Shown: positions 36,796 through 45,260, numbered from the stretch's first letter. The stretch is DNA of 64,000 bases from Streptomyces laurentii (GCA_002355495.1 AP017424.1:5397501-5461500), one strand, 5' to 3'. Numbers and translations: made by a program. Notes: generated from the sequence alone by a model not told the origin.

Positions 36796-38559
36796 TTAGA
36801 GTGAAGAAGACCGGTGTGTGTTGTCAGAGATGTGGTCGAGTCGGCGGTCCTTCCCCGGCCCGTCACCCCCGCTCCGCGGCGCCGCGCCGAGCACGCGGGC
36901 GGCGTGCGCGGCCGCCGACCGCCGGCAGACCTTGCCCGTCGGCCCGGTCGGCAGCCGGTCCAGCACCACCAGGTACTCGGGGAACTTCCGGCGCTCCAGG
37001 CCGCGCGCGCCCAGGAACGCGGTGAGCGCCGCCAGGGCCGGCGCGGGCGCCCCCGGCGCGGGCCGCACGCAGGCGCACAGCCGCTCCCCGAACTCCTCGT
37101 CCGGCACCGGTACGCAGACCGCCTCCGCGACCCCGGGATGAGCCCCGAGCTCGCGCTCCACCTCGGCGGGGCTGAGCGTGAGCCCGCCGCGGATGACCAC
37201 GTTCTTGATCCGGCCGAGGACGTGCAGCCGCCCGGCCTCGTCGAGCAGGCCCAGATCGCCGGTGCGGACCCAGCCGCCGGCCGTCCGGTACCGGGCGTCC
37301 AGATCGGGCGCGCCGACGTAACACAGCGGTGTCATCGGGCCCTTGGCGAGGATCTCGCCGTGCTCACCGGCAGCCGCCTCACCGCCGTCCGGGCGGACGA
37401 TCCGGAGGGCGGCCACCGCCGGGTCCGGGGTGCCCGCGCTGTCGCCGGCGGGGTGACCGGGGGCCGCCGTATGGCAGTTGACCCCGTCCGACGAGCCGTA
37501 CACGGTGATCACCGGCAGTCCGAACCGCGCCCGGCAGGCGGCCGCCGTGGAGGCCGGCAGCTCGGCTCCGCTGGAGACCAGCGACCGCAGCGACGACAGG
37601 TCCTCGTCCGGGGCGGCGGGCAGGTCGGCCAGCCGCCGCAGCATGGTGGGCACGCCGAACAGATGGGTGGCCTTGTGCCGTACGGCCGCCCGCAGCGCGC
37701 CCGCCGCGTCGAACCGCTCCTGGACCAGCAGGGTGCCGCCAAGGACCGCCAGGGTCACCGGCACGCCCAGCGACCCGAACGACGAGGCGAGTGGCACGAG
37801 GACGAGCGGCCGGAACGGCGCGGTCGGCGGCCCGGCGAGCGCCCGTACGTACGCGGCGCGGCCCCCGGCCATGGCCTGGTGGCTGTAGGCGACCATCTTC
37901 GGATCCGCCTCGGAACCGGACGAGACGAGGACGCGGGCCGGCGCCCGCGCCGGGGCGGGCCGCGCGGCCGGTGCGTACGGCGGCCCGGGCGCGTCCAGGG
38001 AGCGCGCGCCCGGCGGGACCTCGGCCGCGGTGGTGAACACCGCGCGCAGACGGCGGAGTCCGGCCGAGGCCCGTACATCCGCCGCCTCCGCGAACACCGC
38101 ACCGGCCGCGCGGGACCGCTCCAGCAGGCTCAGGGTGTCCCGCACCCCGCCACCCAGGGGGTACGGGAGGGCGACCGCGCCCAGCGCGTACACGGCGAGT
38201 TCGGCGGCGACCGCCCGCCGCCCGTTGGGCATCCGGAGCGCGATCACGTCGCGCGGGCCGAGCCCCGCGTCGGCGAACAGGCCCGCGATCCGCAGGACGT
38301 CCGCGTACAGACCGGCGTACGAGACCGTGCCCTCGGCGTCCACGACGGCGTCCTGGTCCGGGCGGACCAGCGCCCGTTCGCGGAACAGCGTGAACAGGTC
38401 CTCCTCCGGGCACAGCCCCCGCGCCTGCCACACCAGCCGGTCGGCGAGCGGCACGCGGTCGGGCAGCTCCAGCCCGTCGCGGGACCGCCATACGGGGCCG
38501 GCCGCGGTGCTCGGGCCGGCCGGCCTGCCGCCGCGCACCGTCGCGTCGAGTCGTTCCAT
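36796..38559 (-). CDS. AMP-binding acyl-activating enzyme
   Basis: This 587-residue ANL-superfamily ligase has a modified P-loop (VLVSSGSEADPKMVAYSHQ instead of TSGTTGxPKG), VITVYGSSDGVNCH, WVRTGDLGLLDEAGRLHVLGR (hinge) and the terminal catalytic lysine in GPTGKVCRR. It probably makes acyl-AMP or acyl-CoA. The ATG at 38559 follows GGGGAGTGGTGAGC. It lies two bases after the CoA-transferase gene, so the two form an operon. The Ser/Glu change in the P-loop may lower or alter activity. Confidence 0.85.
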   Translation of the reverse strand: MERLDATVRGGRPAGPSTAAGPVWRSRDGLELPDRVPLADRLVWQARGLCPEEDLFTLFRERALVRPDQDAVVDAEGTVSYAGLYADVLRIAGLFADAGLGPRDVIALRMPNGRRAVAAELAVYALGAVALPYPLGGGVRDTLSLLERSRAAGAVFAEAADVRASAGLRRLRAVFTTAAEVPPGARSLDAPGPPYAPAARPAPARAPARVLVSSGSEADPKMVAYSHQAMAGGRAAYVRALAGPPTAPFRPLVLVPLASSFGSLGVPVTLAVLGGTLLVQERFDAAGALRAAVRHKATHLFGVPTMLRRLADLPAAPDEDLSSLRSLVSSGAELPASTAAACRARFGLPVITVYGSSDGVNCHTAAPGHPAGDSAGTPDPAVAALRIVRPDGGEAAAGEHGEILAKGPMTPLCYVGAPDLDARYRTAGGWVRTGDLGLLDEAGRLHVLGRIKNVVIRGGLTLSPAEVERELGAHPGVAEAVCVPVPDEEFGERLCACVRPAPGAPAPALAALTAFLGARGLERRKFPEYLVVLDRLPTGPTGKVCRRSAAAHAARVLGAAPRSGGDGPGKDRRLDHISDNTHRSSSL

Positions 38560-38561
38560 GC

Positions 38562-40438
38562 TCACCACTCCCCGTCGAAGTCCCACGGCCGGGCGGGGCG
38601 GGCGTGCGGCACCCGCGCGTCCGGCGCTCGTACGGCCCGTACGAAGGCCGGGTCGGCGGCCAGGCCGTCGAGCCCGGTGCACACCGCCACGGCCGGGAGA
38701 CCCGCGTCCCGCAGCAACTCCAGCCACTCCCGCGTGCCGCGCTCCCGCAGCCGCCGCCCCAGCGCGGCGATGCCCGTGACACCGGCCGCCCGGGCCACCT
38801 CCTCCGGCCGCTCGCGCGCCGCCGCCCCGCGTACAGCAGGCCGTCCGCCGTCGGCAGCGGCCGGTCGAGAACGCCCATCCGGACCCGGTGACCGGCCCGC
38901 GGCACGAGCGCCGCCGCCGACAGCAGGGACGACTCGACCAGGCACCCGAGCCGTGTCGTCTCCCGGGCGACCAGGCCGGCGAGCACCGCCTGCGCCAGGA
39001 GCAGGCCGCCCAGCACGTCGGTGAGCGTCATCAGGGACGGCGCCGCGGGCTCGCCCGCCGGCCGAAGCGCGGCGGCGAGCCCGCCGTACACCTGGGCCAG
39101 GTAGTCGGTCCCGATCGGCGGCACCGGTCCGAGCGCCGTGCCGAACCCGGACGCCGCCGCGTACACCAGGCCCGGGCGGACCCGGTGCAGGACGTCGGCG
39201 TCGAGGCCGAGGGCGCGCGCCTTGCCCGGGGCCCAGTTGTGCAGGAAGACGTCCGCGTCCGCGACGAGCGCGCAGACGGTGTCCCGGCCCCCGGGAGTGG
39301 TGATGTCGGCCTCGACCACGGTCTTTCCGGCGTTGAGCGCCGAGAAGCGGGCCGAGCAGTCGCCGGCCATCGGGGGCAGGCCGCGCATCGGGTCGCCGCC
39401 GGGCGGCTCGACCCGGACGACGTCGGCGCCCAGGAGGCGCAGCACGTGCCCGGCCATCGGCCCCTGTACGCGGCGGGCGGATTCGACCACGCGGACGCCG
39501 GCGAGGGGGAGGGCCGGCTCGTGGGCGTGAAGCCGGGTGTGGGGAGGGCGTGTTCGGGCCGGGCGAGCCTGGGCGAGGGCGGGCGGTGGCGGCGTCATGG
39601 ACCACGGGAGGAGCCCGGGCGGCGCGGCGATCGCCCACGCGTACACGTCCGCGACCGACACCCCGCTCGCCGCGGCCGCGGCACGGACGGCGGACAGCGG
39701 AGTGAGGGCCATCGCGTCGAGCAGGGCCCCGGGGAGCGCGCAGGTCGCGGTCCCGAACCGCTGCTGGAACGGCGCCCAGCCCTGCCCCGCGACCCGCCCC
39801 GGCACCCCGAGACGCCGCCAGAAGCCGGCCCAGGCGGTGGGGTCGAGGGTCTCGATCTCGACGCGGGCGCCGTCGGACGTGACCAGCGTGGCCTGCCCGG
39901 TGGCCTGCCCGGTGGCTCGCTCGGCGGCCCGCTCGGTGGCCCGCTCCGGGGAGGGGCCGGTGTCGGGCGGGCCGCCGGGGTCCTCACCGGTGTCGCCGTC
40001 GCGAGCGGTGTCGGCGGCCAGATACTGCGTCAGGGCCAGCAGGGCGCCCTGCGCCAGCGACGTACGGACGCGGAGCGGATCGTGCCCGCGCCGCCGGGCG
40101 AACAGCGCGGCCGTGCTCCCGGCGGCGGCCAGGACCCCGGTCACGGCGGAGACGTAGCCGGCGGTCAGCGGCTGGGGGAATCCGACGGCTCGGCCGTGGA
40201 CGTGCATCACCCCGCAGGCGGCCTGGACGGCGTACTCGTCGCCCGCGTCGATCGCGACCGGACCCGCCCCGTCCACCGACCAGGTCGCCGTCTCGCGGAT
40301 GGACCGCGCGGGCGGCGCGGGCAGGGCGCCGACCGTGCGGTGCAGCAGTTCCTCGGCCACCGACACCGCGGTTCCGGTGGACTCCCGCGCGTCGTACCGC
40401 GCGCGTCCGGGTGTACCGACCGTTGTTCCGACCGTCAT
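38562..40438 (-). pseudogene. type III (CaiB/BaiF) CoA-transferase with a -1 frameshift near 38825
   Basis: The minus-strand frame from 40438 encodes an N-terminal region like the C-terminal half of CaiB enzymes (TSLAQGALLALTQYLA), then a full CaiB domain starting LPLAGVRVVESARRVQGPMAG with GADVVRVEPPGGDP, HNWAPGKARALGLD and IGTDYLAQVYGGLAA (candidate catalytic Asp). It runs correctly to DGLLYAG. The expected remainder (ARERPEEVARAAGVTG to the end PARPWDFDGEW) is in another frame. One base is missing around the C run at 38825-38828. With it restored the protein is about 625 residues. This is either a real inactivation or a homopolymer sequencing error. The ATG at 40438 follows GGGACGA. Confidence 0.8.
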
Positions 40439-40673
40439 TCGTCCCGCCCCGCCCTTCGCCACGCCGTGACACGAGACCCGGCCGTTCTCCGGCGGCACAC
40501 GGCTCTCGCGCGTTCCTCCGGTAGGAACAGCAGACGAACGGCTACGGGCACGGCGGCGCCGGATATTCACCCTGACGAGCGAGGTGTCGAAAGGGAGGAT
40601 GACGCTCCGCTTCCATCGCGACCGGCCGTCCGCAGGCACATTGACAGCCCGTGATTGAAGTAGTTGTCATACA
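40439..40673 (+). promoter_or_regulatory. divergent promoter region with -35/-10 of the CBM2 gene
   Basis: TTGACA at 40641-40646 is a consensus -35, and TGTCAT at 40665-40670, 18 bp later, can serve as -10. They lie directly upstream of the CebR-type operator and the CBM2 gene. The remainder (40439-40640) would hold the promoter of the divergent CoA-transferase gene; no clear boxes are seen there. Confidence 0.55.
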
Positions 40674-40687
40674 TGGGAGCGCTCCCA
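40674..40687 (+). promoter_or_regulatory. CebR/CelR operator
   Basis: TGGGAGCGCTCCCA is a perfect 14-bp palindrome identical to the operator of the LacI-family cellulose-utilisation repressors CelR (Thermobifida) and CebR (Streptomyces). It sits just downstream of the promoter and 25 bp before the start of a gene for a cellulose-binding secreted protein, so cello-oligosaccharide induction is expected. Confidence 0.9.
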
Positions 40688-40712
40688 CGATGTCGGCAAC
40701 CTGGAGGCACCC

Positions 40713-41894
40713 ATGCGCACCCTCGTCACACGATTACGACTCCGACCCTGGGCGGCAGCGGCACTCGCGGCCTTCTCGGCCGTCGGGCTGCTGCTCTACG
40801 CCGTCGTCTCGGCACCTCCCAGCAGGGCCGCGGACGCCGCCTGCCGGGTCGACTACACCGTCAACCAGTGGTCCGGCGGCTACACCGCCGCCATCAAGCT
40901 CACCAACCTCGGCCCCGCGGTGAGCGGTTGGCGGCTGACCTGGACCTACGGCGGCGACCAGAAGGTGACGTCGGCCTGGAGCGCCACCGCCGCCCAGAGC
41001 GGCCAGGCCGTCACCGTCACCAACGCCGCGTGGAACGGCGCGCTGGCGACGGGCGGTTCGGCCGACTTCGGCGTCCAGGGGGCCTTCCAGTCCGCCAACC
41101 CCACGCCCACCGACTTCGCGCTCGACGGCGTGGCCTGCGGCGGCACCACGACACCGACCGACCCGGGAACCCCGACCACCCCGCCCCCGACGACCCCGCC
41201 GCCCGGCGGTGACTGCGGCGGCGCCGTGGTCTGTTCCGGCTTCGAGGACCAGAGCGGGTCGACACCCTCCGGCGCCTGGCAGTTCGTGGCACCGGACTGC
41301 CAGGGCACGGGCACGGTGACGGTCGACACCGCCGTCGCGCACCGCGGCGGCAAGTCGATGCGGGTGGACGGCAAGGCCGGGTACTGCAACCACGCGTTCG
41401 TCGCCACGACGGCCAACCTCGCGTCGGTGGGCCCGATGTACGTCCGCATGTGGGTCCGCCACACCACCGCGCTCCCCGCCGCGCACGTCTCCTTCGTCTC
41501 CATGCCCGACAGCTCCCAGGCCGGCAAGGCCCTGCGTGTCGGCGGCCAGAACGGCGCCCTCCAGTGGAACCGGGAGATCGACGACGCCACCCTGCCCGCC
41601 CAGAGCCCGACCGGCGTGGCGCTCAGCAAGCCCCTGCCGAACGGCAGTTGGCAGTGCCTGCGGTTCGCGGTCAACACGTCGAACGGCAACCTCGACACCT
41701 GGCTGGGCGACCAGCAGGTGCCCGGCCTGCACGCGGACGGCGTCCCCACCGCGGACATCGACCAGCAGTGGCTCGCCCGCACCACCCCGCCGCGCCCGAC
41801 CAGCCTGCGCCTGGGCTGGGAGAGCTACGGCGTCGGTGACGACACCCTCTGGTTCGACGACGTGGCGGTCGGTTCCACGCCGATCGCCTGCTGA
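40713..41894 (+). CDS. secreted CBM2 protein with Cip1-like C-terminal domain
   Basis: This 393-residue protein has a signal peptide (basic MRTLVTRLRLR, hydrophobic core, cleavage near SRAADA), then a family 2 carbohydrate-binding module at residues ~43-140 with the typical aromatic pattern (NQWSGGYTAAIKLTN, WRLTWTY, VTSAWSA, NAAWNG), a Thr/Pro linker, and a C-terminal domain starting CSGFEDQSGSTPSGAWQFV. That domain resembles Cip1, a fungal cellulose-induced protein related to polyuronate lyases. The predicted site of action is plant cell-wall polysaccharide outside the cell. The ATG at 40713 follows CTGGAGGC. The CebR operator upstream supports a role in cellulose or hemicellulose use. Confidence 0.87.
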   Translation: MRTLVTRLRLRPWAAAALAAFSAVGLLLYAVVSAPPSRAADAACRVDYTVNQWSGGYTAAIKLTNLGPAVSGWRLTWTYGGDQKVTSAWSATAAQSGQAVTVTNAAWNGALATGGSADFGVQGAFQSANPTPTDFALDGVACGGTTTPTDPGTPTTPPPTTPPPGGDCGGAVVCSGFEDQSGSTPSGAWQFVAPDCQGTGTVTVDTAVAHRGGKSMRVDGKAGYCNHAFVATTANLASVGPMYVRMWVRHTTALPAAHVSFVSMPDSSQAGKALRVGGQNGALQWNREIDDATLPAQSPTGVALSKPLPNGSWQCLRFAVNTSNGNLDTWLGDQQVPGLHADGVPTADIDQQWLARTTPPRPTSLRLGWESYGVGDDTLWFDDVAVGSTPIAC

Positions 41895-41912
41895 ACCACC
41901 ACTCCCTTCACG

Positions 41913-41948
41913 CCGCCTGCCGGGTCCCGCTCGGGGCCCGGCAGGCGG
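41913..41948. terminator. hairpin between convergent CBM2 and Imm1 genes
   Basis: CCGCCTGCCGGG (41913-41924) pairs perfectly with CCCGGCAGGCGG (41937-41948). It lies 19 bp after the CBM2 gene stop and directly before the end of the convergent Imm1-like gene. Confidence 0.75.
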
Positions 41949-41953
41949 GATCA

Positions 41954-42388
41954 TCAGTCGAAGGGCTGCCAGTCGACGCAGGTGGGCCGCTGTCCGCCCG
42001 AGAAGACGAACTCCTTCACGGCTTCCCGGACGCGGTCGAGCGGGATCTCGGAGTTCCCAGGGAAGTAGTAGTCGTGCCCGGCGATGTGGTATCTGAGCTC
42101 GTCGCCGCTGTCCACAGCCCCCAGGGTGGCGAGGGTCTGTCCTCCGCAACCGAAGGTGATGACGCCCGCGACCTTCTGCGGACTCACGCCGACCAGGAAC
42201 TCGTGGTCCGTGGACCCGGATGGAAGAAGGGGGCGGTCGGTGGACCCTACGCTTGCCGCCGTGTGCCATTCCTCGCCGGAGAGGAGGTAGTCGATCATCC
42301 GATCCACATCCTCGGCCGTTTCGATGACCGCGGGACTCTCGCGGTGCTCACGCCGGTAGTAAGCCTCGGCTCTCGTCACCACGCGCAT
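41954..42388 (-). CDS. Imm1-like immunity protein
   Basis: This 144-residue soluble protein resembles the Imm1 family: an N-terminal alpha/beta segment with DVDRMIDYLLSGEEW, a beta-rich middle (HEFLVGVSPQKVAGVITF, DELRYHIAGHDYYFPGN), and the terminal pattern RPTCVDWQPFD. Imm1 proteins neutralise toxins of contact- or secretion-delivered systems. No toxin gene is next to it, so it is an orphan immunity gene or has been recruited for another job. The ATG at 42388 has no strong ribosome binding site. Confidence 0.7.
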   Translation of the reverse strand: MRVVTRAEAYYRREHRESPAVIETAEDVDRMIDYLLSGEEWHTAASVGSTDRPLLPSGSTDHEFLVGVSPQKVAGVITFGCGGQTLATLGAVDSGDELRYHIAGHDYYFPGNSEIPLDRVREAVKEFVFSGGQRPTCVDWQPFD

Positions 42389-42439
42389 CCCTCTGGGTGT
42401 TGTCGAGGCGCGCGATCGAGGCGCCCCTGCGGCCGGCTG

Positions 42440-43677
42440 TCAGTGTAGGCGGACCGGGAGGGTGAGGAGGCCGCGGTGGCGGGGGTTGTCCTGCCAGGCG
42501 GGGGCCGTGGCCGGGGCGGCGAGGCGGAGGGCGGGGAAGCGGCGCAGGAGGTGGGTGAAGGCGATGCCGGCCTGGAGGCGGGCCAGCGGGGCGCCCAGAC
42601 AGTGGTGGATGCCGTGGCCGAACGCCAGGTGACCGGAGGCGTCGCGGGTGACGTCGAAGCGGTCGGGGTCCGGGAAGACCTCCGGGTCGCGGTTCGCGGC
42701 GAGGAGCGCGATCTGCACGAACTCCCCGGCCGGGATCGCCGTGCCCTCGATGGTCACCGGCTCCGTGGTGTAGCGCAGGGTCGCGATGCCGAACGGGCTC
42801 TCGCAGCGCAGGACTTCCTCGACCAGACCGGGTATCAGGGAGGCGTCGGCGCGTACGGCGGCGAGCTGCGCGGGGCGGGTGAGGAGGGCGTGGACACCGT
42901 TGGCGACGAGATTGACGGTGGTCTGGTGGCCCGCGATCACCAGCAGGAAAGCCATCGAGGTGACTTCCTCCTCGGTGAGCCGGTCGCCGTCGTCGCGGGC
43001 GGCGACGAGCGCGGACAGGAGGTCGTCGCCCGGCCGGGCCCGTTTCCGCGCGACCAGCGCGCGCAGCCGGTCCAGGATCGCCTCCGCCGTGGGGACGGAC
43101 ACCTCGCCGTCGCCCTGGCCCCCGGCCTCCGTGTGCCCCCGGACCTGGAGGACACCGGGCTCGTCCGGCTCCGTGCCGAGCAGGTCGAAGAGGACCGCCA
43201 GGGGTAACGGGAGCGCGAACCGCTCGATCAGATCGACCTCGCCCGCACCCTCGCCCGTCCCTTGTCCAGGGCGTCGAGCAGTGCGGTGACCCGGGCCTCG
43301 ATCCTGGGCCGCAACGCGGCCACCCGCCGCTGGGTGAAGGCCCGTTGGACCAGCCGGCGTAAGCGGGTGTGGCGCGGCGGGTCGGAGTTGAGCATGTGGC
43401 GGGTGAGCCCGCCGCCGGGGCCGCCGGTGGGCAGTCCCGCGTACCGGGCGTACGCCTCCGTCGCCCCGTCCTTGCTCAGCCGCGGATCCGCGAGCGCCGC
43501 CCGGCAGGCCGCGTATCCGGTGACGACCCACCCGGCCAGCGGTACGGGCCCGGCGAAGCGGACCTTGCGGACCCCGCCCGCCTCCCGCCACGCCCGGTAG
43601 GCCGCGTGCGGGTCGCGGGCGACGGACGCGTCCACCACCTCGACCCCGTCGGCCGTCGGTTCAGACAGTGGCGGCAC
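42440..43677 (-). pseudogene. cytochrome P450 with a -1 frameshift near 43260
   Basis: The minus-strand frame from GTG 43677 encodes a P450 N-terminus (DPHAAYRAWREAGGVRKV, LNSDPPRHTRLRRLVQRAFT) as far as VTALLDALDKG, then runs out of family. The rest is in another frame: GEVDLIERFALPLPLAVLFD, I-helix VIAGHQTTVNLV, ExxR in EEVLRCESPF, and the heme loop HLAFGHGIHHCLGAPLARLQ. One base is missing near the C run 43259-43261. Restored, it is about 412 residues, a normal bacterial P450. Its start overlaps the end of the upstream P450 gene by 17 bases, so it belongs to the precursor-P450 operon. The frameshift may be an assembly error. Confidence 0.85.
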
Positions 43678-44713
43678 GCCGTACCTTCGTCACCCGTATG
43701 TCGGCCACCCCGAGCAGCCCGGCGAGCGGCACCTTGGCCGTGGTCTGCGCGGGGTCGATGCCCAGGCCCGAGCCGCGGATGAGGTCGAGGAGCAGCCCGG
43801 CGAGCGGCATCACCATGTGCCGGCCCCAGCAGCGTTCGGAGGAGTGGCCGAACGGGAGGTAGCCGGGGGCGGTGTCGGGGTCGAGGGTCTCCCAGCGTTC
43901 CGGGCGGAACTCGTCGGGGGAGTCCCACAGTTTCGGATCCCGGTGGGAGAGGAGAGGAAGCAGGAGTACGTCGTCGCCCGCGCCGATCCGCTCGTCGATG
44001 GCGGGGTACTCGGGGCACGCGTTGCGCAGGATGTTCCAGGACGGCGGAAGCAGCCGCAGCGACTCGTACAGCAGGTGCTCGTTCGGCGTCTCGGGGTCGA
44101 ACGGCGAGCCGAGCCACAGCGTGTTCGCGACGAGAGTGGAGACCGTGAAGCACACGGGCGCCGCCGCGCGGCGGTACATGCCCAGGGCGTAGCGGCGGTC
44201 CTGATACGTGCCGGCGTCGGCCACCAGCCCCGCGAGCGAGGTCAGCGGCGCGCCCTGCCGCCCGGCCCGCTTCGACAGCGGGAAGGCGGCGCCCGCCGCG
44301 ATCACCGACCAGGTGAGCTTGGTGGTGAGTTCGAGGTTGCGGCTCATCAACATCCGCAGCCGGTACGGGTCGTTGCCGAGCACCATGTCCCGCAGGAACA
44401 TGTGCCCCGTCAGCGGCCACTCCCCGGACAGATCGACGTCCTCGGGCCGGGGCTGTTCCCGCTTCAGCGCCTCGCGTACGTCGCTGCCGACGGTCCGCAT
44501 CACGGAGGCGGCTTCACTCCGCGCGATCGAACGGCCGTGCAGCGGCTTGAACGTGGGCCGTTCCGTCTCGGTGGCCCGGCGGGCGGCGAGGATCCGGTCG
44601 GCCACCTCGTGCCCGGCGATCCCGATCGTGTCGGGTTCGAGCCGGAACACGTCCTGCCCGAGATGGTCCCGGAACAGGGTGGCGAGGCGGGGGTGGAACA
44701 CCGTGGCGCGCAT
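43661..44713 (-). CDS. cytochrome P450 of tryptorubin (atropopeptide) type
   Basis: This 350-residue P450 is shorter than usual (~400). The heme cysteine is Cys295 in LPFGHSSERCWGRH, the ExxR motif is YESLRLLPPSWNI, and the PERF-type motif is RPERWETLD. The region where the I-helix acid-alcohol pair is expected reads RRAAAPVCFTVSTLVANTL, without a clear AGxET. The ATG at 44713 follows CCGGAGAC; an upstream ATG at 44746 has no ribosome binding site. It lies directly after a precursor gene ending AWYIWY. In tryptorubin biosynthesis a single P450 makes the C-C and C-N crosslinks between aromatic residues, so this enzyme is the expected crosslinking catalyst. Confidence 0.88.
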   Translation of the reverse strand: MRATVFHPRLATLFRDHLGQDVFRLEPDTIGIAGHEVADRILAARRATETERPTFKPLHGRSIARSEAASVMRTVGSDVREALKREQPRPEDVDLSGEWPLTGHMFLRDMVLGNDPYRLRMLMSRNLELTTKLTWSVIAAGAAFPLSKRAGRQGAPLTSLAGLVADAGTYQDRRYALGMYRRAAAPVCFTVSTLVANTLWLGSPFDPETPNEHLLYESLRLLPPSWNILRNACPEYPAIDERIGAGDDVLLLPLLSHRDPKLWDSPDEFRPERWETLDPDTAPGYLPFGHSSERCWGRHMVMPLAGLLLDLIRGSGLGIDPAQTTAKVPLAGLLGVADIRVTKVRRAATV

Positions 44714-44757
44714 GGCAAGTCTCCGGGAGGCCGAGCGGACAGACATCGGCGAGCGGC

Positions 44758-44785
44758 GTCGTCCCCGCCTCGCGGCGGGGACGAC
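44758..44785 (-). terminator. intercistronic hairpin between precursor peptide and P450 genes
   Basis: GTCGTCCCCGCC (44758-44769) pairs perfectly with GGCGGGGACGAC (44774-44785) around a four-base loop. It lies within the 80-bp gap between the precursor stop and the P450 start. In RiPP operons such hairpins keep precursor mRNA in excess over enzyme mRNA by partial termination or 3' protection. Confidence 0.75.
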
Positions 44786-44793
44786 TAGGCGTT

Positions 44794-44874
44794 CTAGTAC
44801 CAGATGTACCAGGCACTGGCCTTCAGGCTCTTCTGCGCGGACACCTTGTTGCGAATGGCGAAGAGAAGCTTCAT
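44794..44874 (-). CDS. tryptorubin-type atropopeptide precursor (26 residues)
   Basis: This 81-base gene on the minus strand reads ATG at 44874 to TAG at 44796-44794. It encodes 26 residues: a basic leader beginning MKLLFAIRNKVSAQ and continuing KSLKAS, then the C-terminal core AWYIWY. AWYIWY is the residue sequence of tryptorubin A, a polycyclic hexapeptide made ribosomally and crosslinked by one P450. The ribosome binding site GGAAGGGGG lies 7-15 bases upstream. A P450 gene follows on the same strand after a hairpin, matching the known precursor-P450 pair. Release of the core from the leader would need a protease not present here. The gene is too short for most gene callers. Confidence 0.92.
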   Translation of the reverse strand: MKLLFAIRNKVSAQKSLKASAWYIWY

Positions 44875-45260
44875 CACTGCACCCCCTTCCAGGGCTGAGA
44901 CGTCGAACACGGCCTCGTGTGGAGGCCGTGCGCAGCTGGCTCGAAGAGAGTGGGGCAGCTAGATGAACATCAGATGAACACCCAGGCCAGGGTGCCTATT
45001 TGAGGGTCTCGGCCGCCGGAAGGAGCCCCATTCGGCGGGCGGCGGGTTCGGCCGGGACGGGCCTCCCGAGGGCTCTGTGGGGAATGTGGCAAGCACTACG
45101 CCTCGGGCGGTGACACCGGCTACCGCTGCTGCGGTAGGTCACCTCCGTCGGATGAGGGGTGCGCGTCGCGCGAGGGCGGACCGGCCGGGGCGAGGTGTGT
45201 GGGGTATGACCACGGGCGTCCCGCCGGAGGAACGGGCCGCCCGGCCTCGCGGCGGTCAGG
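44875..45260 (-). promoter_or_regulatory. upstream region of the precursor gene with direct repeats and a leader hairpin
   Basis: This 386-bp region has no credible gene. On the minus strand TGTTCATCT occurs twice with 11-bp spacing (44980-44972 and 44969-44961), similar to PHO-box or SARP-type repeats. Between them and the start codon a perfect hairpin pairs 44908-44916 (CACGGCCTC) with 44922-44930 (GAGGCCGTG). It lies about 34 bases before the ATG, so it would be in the 5' leader. The rest of the gap is GC-rich with nothing recognisable. Confidence 0.55.

Noticed and set aside
37379..38820. Continuation of the CoA-transferase frame into the ligase gene as one 1086-residue protein
   Set aside because: After DGLLYAG the frame loses family character and becomes a shadow of the ligase; the true C-terminus is in another frame.
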